Source: Sva-07 sp964549065 (GTDB lineage: Bacteria; Actinomycetota; Acidimicrobiia; Acidimicrobiales; Ilumatobacteraceae). Taken from it: 7,655 nt of DNA. The stretch is from assembly GCA_964549065.1 (NCBI GenBank), contig CAZJUC010000162.1, positions 1-7,655 of the forward strand, written 5' to 3'. Below are positions 1-5,835 of this stretch, in pieces. The position numbers and the translations under genes were made by a program. The first letter of the stretch is position 1; every line of letters starts with the position of its first letter. The notes below the pieces were generated by a model, which saw only the letters and a list, made by a program, of their open reading frames with translations, was not told where the DNA came from and searched no databases.

Positions 1-105
1 GGCTGGTCGTCGTCGAGCCGCACCCCCGATGGCGCGCCGCAACGCCCGGCGTCGGACCGTGCCGTGCTCGCCGACATCCTGGAGCGCCTGGAGGCCTGGA
101 CATGA
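1..105 (+). CDS. C-terminal end of an unidentified protein (cut by window start)
   Basis: Frame 1 is open from the first base to a TGA at 103-105, giving 34 codons and ending in a helix-like tail (AVLADILERLEAWT). Thirty of the 34 third positions are G or C, which matches the real genes here. The other two forward frames are arginine/proline-rich, as expected of shadow frames. The start lies outside the window and the visible part has no domain I can name. The segment before residue 20 is rich in Ser, Pro and Arg and may be a disordered linker. It reads in the same direction as the flavin oxidoreductase, but a long palindrome separates the two, so joint transcription is uncertain. Coding status is likely; the function is unknown. 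Confidence 0.55.
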   Translation, partial: GWSSSSRTPDGAPQRPASDRAVLADILERLEAWT

Positions 106-124
106 CCGCACAGCGCCGCCGGCG

Positions 125-159
125 CTGTAACGATTGGTGTCAGACACCAATCGTTACAG
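125..159. repeat. Near-perfect 35-bp palindrome (17-bp arms, 1-base centre)
   Basis: The left arm ctgtaacgattggtgtc (125-141) is the exact reverse complement of 143-159 around a single A at 142. As RNA it would fold into a 16-bp stem with a 3-base loop. No T-run follows, so a classical intrinsic terminator is not indicated. It lies 19 nt after the stop of the upstream gene and 10 nt before the preferred start of the oxidoreductase. It could be a repressor operator, a terminator-like hairpin at the 3' end of the upstream gene, or one copy of a dispersed REP-like palindrome. The inner GGTGTCAGACACC core resembles dispersed intergenic palindromes I remember from other genomes, but I cannot verify that here. 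Confidence 0.9.
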
Positions 160-169
160 GGCGATCGAG

Positions 170-1582
170 ATGAGCATGCGCTGGACGCAGGTGAAGAAGC
201 TCGCGACGGTCGGGGCGTTCCGCGAGCACTGCGCTGCGCTCGGCATCGAGATCCCGATCGACGACGAGGTCGACCCGACCGGGATCCTCGCCGAGCCGGT
301 CGAGATCGGCGACGGAGCATCGGATGTGCTGACGGCACCGAACCGGTTCGCCGTGTTGCCGATGGAGGGCTGGGATGGCACCGAGGACGGCCGTCCGACC
401 GACCTGGTGCGACGCCGCTGGCACCGGTTCGCGGCGAGTGGCTGCGGGTTGGTGTGGGGAGAGGCCACCGCGGTCCGCGCCGACGGCCGGGCGAACCCCA
501 ACCAGCTGATCATCGACGACCAGACCGTCGCTGAGATCGCCCGACTACGAGCGCTGCTCGACCCGTCGCAGGTGAGTGGGCTGCAACTCACGCACTCCGG
601 ACGATGGTCGCGGCCGGAGGGTGCGCCGTTGCCGCGCACGGCCTACGCGCATCCACTGCTCGACGAGCGTGTCGGTGTCGACGAGCGTGCGGTGTTCAGC
701 GACGACGAGCTCGACGAACTCGCCGCCGACTACGTCGCGGCGGCCGTCCTCGCGCAGCAGGCGGGCTTCGACTTCGTCGACGTCAAGCACTGTCATGGCT
801 ACCTGCTGCACGAGCTGCTCACCGGCTACGACCGCAGCGGCAGGTTCGGTGGGGGCCTGCACGGTCGCACCGAGTTCCTCCGCACGGTGGTCGCGGGCAT
901 CCGCGACCGCGCACCCGGCTTGGCCGTGGCGGTTCGGCTGTCGGCGTTCGACATGGTGCCGTTCGTGGCCGGTGACGGGGGAGTGGGCCGGCCCGAGTCG
1001 ACCGAGCGCTACCGATTCGCGTTCGGCGGCGACGGCACGGGTCTCGGCGTCGATCTCGCCGAGACACACGAGCTGCTCGACGTGTTCGCAGCACTCGGTA
1101 TCGGCTTGGTCAGCATCACCGCCGGCAGCCCGTACTACAACCCGCACGTGCAACGTCCTGCGTTCTTCCCACCGTCGGACGGCTACCAGCCGCCGGAGGA
1201 TCCGCTCGTCGGCGTCGCTCGACAACTCGCGGTGACCGCGGAGCTGACCGCTGCACACCCGGCCCTCACGATCGTCGGATCCGGCTACTCCTACGTGCAG
1301 GACTGGCTGGCCAACGTCGGCCAAGCCGTGGTCGGCGGGGGCGGGGCATCGATGGTCGGGCTCGGCCGGATGATGCTGTCGTACCCCGAACTCGCCGCTG
1401 ACGTGCTGGCGGGCCGGGAACTCGAGCGCGGCCTGATCTGCCGAACGTTCAGCGACTGCACCACGGCGCCGCGCAACGGCCTGGTGTCCGGCTGCTTTCC
1501 GCTCGACCCGTTCTACAAGGACCACCCGCACCGGGTCGAGCTGACCCGGGCGAAGAAGGACGCGAAGGCGCGGCTGCGCTGA
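170..1582 (+). CDS. Old Yellow Enzyme-family NADH:flavin oxidoreductase
   Basis: This 470-aa protein is a predicted cytosolic FMN-dependent TIM-barrel oxidoreductase that uses NAD(P)H to reduce activated alkenes or related compounds; the substrate is unknown. Family signatures in order are the N-terminal strand APNRFAVLPMEGWDG (56-70), QLTHSGRWSRP (139-149), the active-site segment DVKHCHGYLLHELL (204-217) with the catalytic-type Tyr211, a GRFGGGL segment (224-230), RLS (256-258), and the C-terminal phosphate-binding strand VGLGRMMLSYPELAADVL (396-413). The His/Asn substrate-anchoring pair of OYE1 aligns with Lys206 and His209, so ligand binding probably differs. The tail has Cys424, Cys430 and Cys442. 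The full four-cysteine Fe-S motif of 2,4-dienoyl-CoA reductase is absent. ATG 170 is preferred, with AGGG 9 nt upstream. The TTG at 134 and GTG at 137 lie inside the palindrome, and ATG 176 is also possible. The gene converges on the desaturase 38 bp away. Confidence 0.9.
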   Translation: MSMRWTQVKKLATVGAFREHCAALGIEIPIDDEVDPTGILAEPVEIGDGASDVLTAPNRFAVLPMEGWDGTEDGRPTDLVRRRWHRFAASGCGLVWGEATAVRADGRANPNQLIIDDQTVAEIARLRALLDPSQVSGLQLTHSGRWSRPEGAPLPRTAYAHPLLDERVGVDERAVFSDDELDELAADYVAAAVLAQQAGFDFVDVKHCHGYLLHELLTGYDRSGRFGGGLHGRTEFLRTVVAGIRDRAPGLAVAVRLSAFDMVPFVAGDGGVGRPESTERYRFAFGGDGTGLGVDLAETHELLDVFAALGIGLVSITAGSPYYNPHVQRPAFFPPSDGYQPPEDPLVGVARQLAVTAELTAAHPALTIVGSGYSYVQDWLANVGQAVVGGGGASMVGLGRMMLSYPELAADVLAGRELERGLICRTFSDCTTAPRNGLVSGCFPLDPFYKDHPHRVELTRAKKDAKARLR

Positions 1583-1620
1583 GCGCCGGTGTCACGGCAC
1601 GGGTCGGGCCCGCGACGCGG

Positions 1621-2679
1621 TCACGCCGGGTAGGGGTGCCAGGTGCCGGTCTCGAAGTCGTGGAGCTTGCAGGCCCTGGTGGACGCCAGATAGTCGCGCA
1701 CCCGGATCGGGCGCTCGTCGACTTCGTCGGGGAACGCCTCGGCGATCGCTCGCGCCGCTTCGGGCAGGCGGTAGCACGGCACCTTCATGTCGACGTGATG
1801 GGGGAGGTGCACCATGATCCAGTGGAAGAAGATGTCCCAACCGGGCGGACCCCACAGGATGGTGGTGCCCTCGACCTGTCCACGGAACCGGTTCCATTCA
1901 CGGCGCGGCCACCAACGGATGCTCGGCGCGATGTGGTGCACGTGTACCACCCAGCCGATCGTCTGGCAGAACAGCAGGAACGGCACCACGACGACCTTCA
2001 CCCACGACCAGATCCCCCCGACACCGTCGAGGGCGACGAGCAGGCCCAGTGCGCCGAGTGCGTAGACCGCAACGAGTGCCTGGTCGCGGCGCATCTGTTT
2101 CGCCCAGCGCGCCGGTGGCGAGAAGCGCACCATCTTGTTCCACCACACCTCACGCAGGTAGTACGCGCCGGCGCCGAACGGGCCCCACTCGAGCCGGTGG
2201 CGGAGCTTGGCGAAACGGCCGAGTTCCTCGTACTGCTCGACGGTGAGCGGATGCCACACGAAGTCGAGGCCCTGCTTGAGCGTGTGGCCGTGGTGCACCC
2301 GGTTGTGGCCGAACACCCACACCTCGACCGCGTGGAGCGAGGGCAGCATCGACAGGCGAGCGACGACTCCGTTGAGTCGCTTCGAGTCGAACAGGGCACC
2401 GTGGGCGGCGTCGTGGCCGATCACGAACAGCCCGGCCACCGAGATGCCGGCGAGCAGCCACAGCGGCACGAGCAACAGCAGGTTGTCCGTCGACAGCAGC
2501 CCCCACACCGCGAGGCCGAAGATCACGACGTCGCGTCCGAACAGGAGCAGCCCCCTGGTGGTCGAGCGCTCGTAGCAGTGCTCGGGGATGACGTCGAGCA
2601 CGGGCTTGAGGCCGGTCGGCGTCTCGATCATGGCATCGGGCTGGCGGTTGACCCTGGTGCGGCTGGCGGTGGTGGACAT
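1621..2679 (-). CDS. Membrane fatty-acid desaturase, omega-6/Delta-12-like
   Basis: This 352-aa integral membrane di-iron enzyme is predicted to introduce a double bond into a fatty acyl chain using O2 and an electron donor such as ferredoxin. The three histidine boxes are clear: HDAAH (89-93), HNRVHH (125-130) and HLPHH (291-295), with an additional HVHH (246-249). Hydrophobic spans lie at about 44-62, 67-87, 201-217 and 227-245. The LTVEQY segment after box 2 (145-150) and the HHVDMKVPCYRL segment (294-305) resemble the DesA/FAD2 omega-6 branch rather than acyl-ACP desaturases. Substrate and regiospecificity cannot be read from sequence. The start at 2679 is chosen because AGGAGG sits 3 nt upstream. 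Extending the frame to 2874 would cross the promoter region. An internal ATG at 2631 is less likely. Length is normal for the family. The gene is divergent from the MBL hydrolase, and a candidate operator lies just upstream. Confidence 0.92.
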   Translation of the reverse strand: MSTTASRTRVNRQPDAMIETPTGLKPVLDVIPEHCYERSTTRGLLLFGRDVVIFGLAVWGLLSTDNLLLLVPLWLLAGISVAGLFVIGHDAAHGALFDSKRLNGVVARLSMLPSLHAVEVWVFGHNRVHHGHTLKQGLDFVWHPLTVEQYEELGRFAKLRHRLEWGPFGAGAYYLREVWWNKMVRFSPPARWAKQMRRDQALVAVYALGALGLLVALDGVGGIWSWVKVVVVPFLLFCQTIGWVVHVHHIAPSIRWWPRREWNRFRGQVEGTTILWGPPGWDIFFHWIMVHLPHHVDMKVPCYRLPEAARAIAEAFPDEVDERPIRVRDYLASTRACKLHDFETGTWHPYPA

Positions 2680-2682
2680 GGC

Positions 2683-2688
2683 CCTCCT
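2683..2688 (-). promoter_or_regulatory. Shine-Dalgarno of the desaturase gene
   Basis: On the minus strand this reads AGGAGG, a perfect anti-16S match, 3 nt before the ATG at 2679. It decides the start codon in favour of 2679 over the longer open frame upstream. The spacing is on the short side. Confidence 0.75.
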
Positions 2689-2717
2689 GGGAGAAGTTGC
2701 CTGGGAGCAGTGGACCC

Positions 2718-2746
2718 AGCCTACCGACCAGTAGGTAGAGCGCCAA
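2718..2746 (-). promoter_or_regulatory. Candidate promoter of the desaturase gene
   Basis: On the minus strand TTGGCG (2741-2746) and TAGGCT (2718-2723) are separated by exactly 17 nt, giving a housekeeping-type -35/-10 pair with partial matches to consensus. The implied transcription start falls near 2711, leaving a leader of roughly 30 nt that contains the Shine-Dalgarno. The spacer and -10 overlap a palindrome at 2721-2738. This is inferred from spacing and position only. Confidence 0.4.
2721..2738. promoter_or_regulatory. TetR-operator-like palindrome upstream of the desaturase
   Basis: The 18-bp sequence CTACCGACCAGTAGGTAG is an imperfect inverted repeat in which 7 of 9 base pairs match, including the outer CTACC/GGTAG. 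Its form (TACCGACC with its mirror) resembles sites bound by TetR-family repressors in actinobacteria. It covers the -10 and spacer of the candidate desaturase promoter, where a bound repressor would block RNA polymerase. No regulator gene is visible in the window. Confidence 0.45.
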
Positions 2747-2897
2747 ACATCGTGTTCGGACGTCGGTGAGAAACTCGGTGATGACAGCGCACCTCGGTCG
2801 GTGATCCACACGGTCGTCGTGACGGGCGTCGACGCGGTCAACGGTGGGCGGACGTGGTGAAATGGGAGGAACACGACAACGGAACGGGGGCCGCAAC

Positions 2898-3962
2898 GTG
2901 AACGATCTGATCAGATCCCGAGTGCTCGACGAACTCACACTCACGGTCGTCGTCGACAACGAGACCGACACGCTGTCGAGCGTCGACGCCGGTGTACCGC
3001 AGCTGCCCGAAGTCGCCTCGCACGTCTCGCGTCGACCACCGAGTGGTCAGCACGCGGGTCACGACTGCGTCACCGTGTTCGATCACCTGTGCGTGGCATG
3101 CCACGGCTTCTCGGTGCTCGCGGCCGGGCGCATCGGTGACGACACGCGCACGATGCTGTTCGACGTCGGTCCCTACGGCGGAGTGTGGGTCGACAACGCC
3201 GACCGCCTCGGCATCGACCTCGCGACGATCGACACCGTGTTCCTGTCGCACTGGCACTGGGACCACAGTGGCGGCCTCCCGGTCGCGGTCGAAGCGATCT
3301 CCGCAGCCAGACGCGCCGCAGGTGCCGCCGCTCCGGTCGTGGTCGACGTGCATCCCGACCGCCCCGACCAACGCGGCATCCAATCGCCCGGCGGGACGTT
3401 CGTGATGCTGCCGCAGGAGCCCACCCTCGCCGCCCTCGCGGCTGCCGGTGCGCACGTGGTGCAGCACGGCGACGACCACCTGCTCGGCGACGGCTTCTTC
3501 CTCGGCAGCGGCGCCATCGAACGCACGACCGCCTACGAGGCCGGCCTCGTCGGCCACCACTCGTTCCGATTCGGTGCGGGTCCGGACGGCTCTGATCTCG
3601 TCGTTGCCGATCCGCTCATCATGGACGAGCGCTTCGTCGCCGCCGAAGTGGGCGGCCGCGGGGTCACCGTGCTCTCGGCGTGTTCGCACGCCGGAGTCGT
3701 CAACGCATGCCTCGGTGCCAAGCAGCGGTTTCCCGGCTCCCCGATCGACGTCGTCCTCGGCGGCTATCACCTCGCAGGCGGCCCGATGGAGCCACGCATC
3801 GGTCCCACCGTCGACGACCTCGACACATTGGTCCAGCCGCGCATCGTTGCCCCCGGCCACTGCACCGGTTGGCGTGCGAAGGCGGCCTTGGCCGATCGAT
3901 TCGCGCCCGGCCGCTACGGCCCCTCGGTGGTCGGCACCACCTACACGCTGCGTGCCGAGTGA
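2898..3962 (+). CDS. MBL-fold metallohydrolase, COG1237-like
   Basis: This predicted soluble protein is 354 aa from GTG 2898. The metallo-beta-lactamase metal motif is intact as HWHWDH (118-123: His118, His120, Asp122, His123). Further probable ligands are His264 in SACSHAGVVN (260-269) and His291 in GGYHL (288-292), with a late APGHCTGW segment (318-325). The N-terminal VVVDNETD (17-24), CHGFSVL (68-74), LFDVG (87-91) and LGIDLATIDTVFLSH run match the COG1237 layout. That group is often labelled dihydropteroate-related or 7,8-dihydropterin-6-methyl-aminobenzene phosphate synthase, but the reaction in bacteria is not established, so I do not assign one. Starts at GTG 2844 and ATG 2862 are possible. 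GTG 2898 is preferred because a G-rich Shine-Dalgarno (GGGGG) lies 8 nt upstream and the VVVDN strand begins soon after. The gene is divergent from the desaturase and ends 13 bp before the convergent small membrane gene. Confidence 0.85.
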   Translation: MNDLIRSRVLDELTLTVVVDNETDTLSSVDAGVPQLPEVASHVSRRPPSGQHAGHDCVTVFDHLCVACHGFSVLAAGRIGDDTRTMLFDVGPYGGVWVDNADRLGIDLATIDTVFLSHWHWDHSGGLPVAVEAISAARRAAGAAAPVVVDVHPDRPDQRGIQSPGGTFVMLPQEPTLAALAAAGAHVVQHGDDHLLGDGFFLGSGAIERTTAYEAGLVGHHSFRFGAGPDGSDLVVADPLIMDERFVAAEVGGRGVTVLSACSHAGVVNACLGAKQRFPGSPIDVVLGGYHLAGGPMEPRIGPTVDDLDTLVQPRIVAPGHCTGWRAKAALADRFAPGRYGPSVVGTTYTLRAE

Positions 3963-3975
3963 GGCACAGGCTCGT

Positions 3976-4095
3976 TCACAGGGCCACGATCAACCCGATC
4001 GTTACCAGCACGACCAGGGCGGCCAGACCGAGGTAGTGGATTCTGCGATTCGGTGCCCCGGGCGGGGGCGGGCTCGACGGAACGGGCTGTGGCAT
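3976..4095 (-). CDS. 39-aa single-span membrane protein next to the antiporter
   Basis: This short gene encodes 39 residues with a proline-rich N-terminus (MPQPVPSSPPPPGAP, 1-15), a basic stretch NRRIH (16-20) and one hydrophobic helix from about 21 to 39 running to the C-terminus. The positive-inside rule suggests that the N-terminus is cytoplasmic. GAGGAG lies 5 nt before the ATG at 4095, and this Shine-Dalgarno overlaps the stop codon of the Na+/H+ antiporter upstream. The gap between the two genes is 9 nt, so they are probably co-transcribed and translationally coupled. I do not recognise a family. It may be a small accessory or regulatory partner of the antiporter, or an independent stress-related membrane peptide; both are inference from context. 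The next gene converges and ends 13 bp away. Confidence 0.6.
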   Translation of the reverse strand: MPQPVPSSPPPPGAPNRRIHYLGLAALVVLVTIGLIVAL

Positions 4096-4099
4096 GGTG

Positions 4100-4106
4100 T
4101 CTCCTC
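4100..4106 (-). promoter_or_regulatory. Shine-Dalgarno of the 39-aa membrane protein, overlapping the antiporter stop
   Basis: On the minus strand GAGGAGA runs through the antiporter TGA (4105-4107) and ends 4-5 nt before the ATG at 4095. A ribosome finishing the antiporter would sit directly on this site, which suggests translational coupling. It is the main support that the very short downstream frame is real. Confidence 0.6.
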
Positions 4107-5409
4107 AGGTCGGGGTCGATGGTCGTGTCGATGGATCTTCGATGCTGGTGGCGCCAGTGGCTCGCCCCGTCTGGTCGTTGCGTTGCAGACGTTGGTCGAG
4201 GCGGGACATGAATGGTGTGGCGGTCACGCCGTGCACCGCCACCGAGATCACGATCGTCAGCGAGGTGATCGCCCACAGCGTCTCCATTGCCTCGCTCGCG
4301 AAGTCGCCCTCGTTGAAGGCGTACGAGAGGTAGTAGATGCTGCCCATTCCGCGGATCCCGAAGAACGCGATCGCGGAACGTTCCCACCGGTGCACGGGTG
4401 AGCCGACCAGTCCGATCATCCCCGTCAGTGGGCGCACCAGGAACACCAGCGCGAGGGCTACGGCGAGATCGCGCCATCGCAACATCGCCAGGATCCCGTC
4501 GCCGATCAGGGCCCCGAATCCGATCAGCACCAGCGCAAGCATGATCGCCTCGAACTGCCGGGTGAAGGTGTGCATCCGTTTGCGGTGCTGGTCGTCGTGC
4601 TCCCGGGTGAGCGCCGCGACGAACACGGCGATGAATCCGTAGCCCTCGATCGCTTCGGTGATGCCGTAGACCAGCAGGATCGAGCCGAGCGAGAACAGCC
4701 CTTCGGCGGTGTCGGAGCGCAGATGTTCGCCGCTGTGACGAGCGAACCAGGCGAGCGCCCGGCCGAGCAGCCAGCCGGCGGCGAGGCCGGCGACGATCCG
4801 GTAGCCGACGTCGATCATCACCCAACTGCCTGCGGCGGCCCCGAACGAGCCGGCACTCGCCACGCCGAGCGCGAGATACGTGAACGGGAACGCCAGGCCG
4901 TCGTTCAGGCCTGCCTCGGCGGTGAGCGTGAAGCGGACTTCGTCCCGATCCTCCGAGCCAGGGGGCCCGACCTGCACGTCCGAAGCGAGCACGGGGTCGG
5001 TCGGTGCCAGGACGGCGCCCAGGAGGATCGCAGGGGCGAGCCCGAGTCCGAGCCACCACCAGCCGAGCAGCACCGTGGCGCCGATCGTGAGCGGCATGGT
5101 GATCGCGAGCAGTCTCCACACCGAGCCCCAACTGGCGAGGCCCGGCCGCCGTTCGAGCTTGAGGCCGACACCGGCCAAGGAGATGATGACCACCAGTTCG
5201 GTGACCACCTCGATCAGCATCGAGTCCGATGTCGAACGCAACGGTGTCGGGCCGATCAGCTGCTCGGACATCCAGAAGAGTGCGGCACCGGCTGCCACGT
5301 AGACGATCGGCAGCGACAATGGCCGATCCGAGAAGAATCGTGGCAACACCGTCATCGCCAACAGCGCCGAACCGGCGAGGAGGAACCACACGATGTGGAC
5401 GTCGAGCAT
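4105..5409 (-). CDS. Na+(K+)/H+ antiporter, CPA1 family (NhaP-like)
   Basis: This 434-aa polytopic inner-membrane transporter is predicted to exchange Na+ or K+ for protons, with roles in pH and salt homeostasis. It has about 12 hydrophobic segments starting near residue 5. The CPA1 signature APTDPVLASDVQVG (135-148) is followed by AEAGLNDGLAFPF (164-176), which holds the Asn169-Asp170 pair of electroneutral CPA1 exchangers. FFGIRGMGSIYYL (349-361) contains the conserved Arg353. A short hydrophilic C-terminal tail follows about residue 402, with no TrkA-type regulatory domain. The ATG at 5409 is chosen because the first helix begins directly after it. No Shine-Dalgarno is visible, and a stress-sigma-like -10 ends only 12 nt upstream, so the message may be leaderless. 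The ion specificity is not readable. The 39-aa membrane protein follows 9 nt downstream. Confidence 0.92.
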   Translation of the reverse strand: MLDVHIVWFLLAGSALLAMTVLPRFFSDRPLSLPIVYVAAGAALFWMSEQLIGPTPLRSTSDSMLIEVVTELVVIISLAGVGLKLERRPGLASWGSVWRLLAITMPLTIGATVLLGWWWLGLGLAPAILLGAVLAPTDPVLASDVQVGPPGSEDRDEVRFTLTAEAGLNDGLAFPFTYLALGVASAGSFGAAAGSWVMIDVGYRIVAGLAAGWLLGRALAWFARHSGEHLRSDTAEGLFSLGSILLVYGITEAIEGYGFIAVFVAALTREHDDQHRKRMHTFTRQFEAIMLALVLIGFGALIGDGILAMLRWRDLAVALALVFLVRPLTGMIGLVGSPVHRWERSAIAFFGIRGMGSIYYLSYAFNEGDFASEAMETLWAITSLTIVISVAVHGVTATPFMSRLDQRLQRNDQTGRATGATSIEDPSTRPSTPT

Positions 5410-5421
5410 GCTGCGCCCGCT

Positions 5422-5446
5422 CTACCCGTCGGCGACGGCTCACAAC
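5422..5446 (-). promoter_or_regulatory. Candidate SigB/SigF-like promoter of the antiporter
   Basis: On the minus strand GTTG (5443-5446) is followed 15 nt later by GGGTAG (5422-5427). This fits the GTTT...GGGTA pattern of general-stress sigma factors in Gram-positive bacteria and actinobacteria. The -10 ends 12 nt before the antiporter ATG, so the transcript would have only a few leader bases or none. The -35 is one base off the usual GTTT. Confidence 0.4.
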
Positions 5447-5447
5447 C

Positions 5448-5473
5448 GTTTGCCGCCATGGCTGTTCGGGTAG
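5448..5473 (+). promoter_or_regulatory. Candidate SigB/SigF-like promoter of the Rho_N-domain gene
   Basis: GTTT (5448-5451) and GGGTAG (5468-5473) are separated by 16 nt. Counting the -35 as a hexamer gives a 14-nt spacer, a close match to general-stress sigma promoters. The expected start near 5480 leaves about a 45-nt leader carrying AGGAGG. It stands back-to-back with a similar element facing the antiporter. Confidence 0.5.
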
Positions 5474-5513
5474 CGCGCTGTCGACAGACGACCTGCACGG
5501 AACACCCCACGAG

Positions 5514-5519
5514 AGGAGG
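5514..5519 (+). promoter_or_regulatory. Shine-Dalgarno of the Rho_N-domain gene
   Basis: This is a perfect AGGAGG, 5 nt before ATG 5525. The in-frame GTG at 5522 is only 2 nt from it, so the ATG is the better start. Confidence 0.75.
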
Positions 5520-5524
5520 GCGTG

Positions 5525-5782
5525 ATGCCCGAGAGGAGCCCCGGGCCCAGTGTGAAGGACGACGAACGCTACGAGGCGTTGCGTCGCGAAGGCGCCAGCA
5601 AGGAGAAGGCCGCCAGAATCGCGAACACGGGCGCAACCGCCGCCGGCAAGCGCGGTGGGTCGTCGCCTCCCTACGAGGAGTGGACGAAGGACGACCTGTA
5701 CGACCGCGCGAAGGACATCGGCATCGATGGCCGGTCGTCGATGACCAAGGACGAACTGATCGACGCCCTGCGAAACCACTGA
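5525..5782 (+). CDS. Small hydrophilic protein with Rho_N/SAP-like C-terminal domain
   Basis: This 85-aa, highly charged cytoplasmic protein has two parts. Residues 11-45 contain KDDERYEALRREGASKEKAARIAN-type sequence (11-34), followed by a Gly/Ser linker (41-48). This resembles the DUF7218-type N-terminus of small actinobacterial proteins. Residues 50-83 (YEEWTKDDLYDRAKDIGI, then MTKDELIDAL) form a Rho termination factor N-terminal or SAP-like helix-loop-helix, a module that commonly binds nucleic acid. It is not Rho itself, because the ATPase is absent. The role is unknown; a nucleic-acid-associated or stress protein is inferred from fold and context. A strong Shine-Dalgarno and a candidate stress-sigma promoter lie upstream. 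The gene is divergent from the Na+/H+ antiporter, and the two promoters face away from a common centre. Confidence 0.85.
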   Translation: MPERSPGPSVKDDERYEALRREGASKEKAARIANTGATAAGKRGGSSPPYEEWTKDDLYDRAKDIGIDGRSSMTKDELIDALRNH

Positions 5783-5796
5783 CGCTGCTCGATCCC

Positions 5797-5816
5797 GCCG
5801 AGGTATCGGCCTCGGC
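5797..5816 (+). terminator. Possible hairpin terminator after the Rho_N-domain gene
   Basis: GCCGAGG (5797-5803) and CCTCGGC (5810-5816) form a 7-bp GC-rich stem with a 6-base loop, starting 14 nt after the stop codon. No U-tract follows, so termination would be of the T-less type or Rho-assisted, or the hairpin may be chance. Confidence 0.3.
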
Positions 5817-5835
5817 CAGCTGACACACTCGTCGA

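Noticed and set aside
134..169. Upstream TTG/GTG starts for the flavin oxidoreductase
   Set aside because: Both lie inside the perfect palindrome and have no Shine-Dalgarno. ATG 170 has AGGG at good distance and begins the conserved part.
102..175. Short frame from ATG 102 overlapping the first stop codon
   Set aside because: Its 23 codons are Arg-rich and run through the palindrome; nothing supports translation.
1583..1620. Possible bidirectional terminator between the convergent oxidoreductase and desaturase genes
   Set aside because: Only 4-bp arms can be formed (around GTCGGGCCCGCGAC) and there is no T-run on either side, so it is too weak to annotate.
1636..2769. Long open frame on the plus strand opposite the desaturase
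   Set aside because: The translation is a low-complexity His/Arg/Glu/Gln mixture typical of the antisense of a high-GC gene. The desaturase on the other strand has all its motifs.
2838..3860. Long minus-strand frame opposite the MBL hydrolase
   Set aside because: Antisense shadow with no domain; the opposite strand carries a complete MBL metal motif.
3448..4401. Plus-strand frame crossing from the MBL gene into the antiporter
   Set aside because: Ser/Thr/Arg/Pro-rich composition, and it crosses gene boundaries on both strands with no ribosome site.
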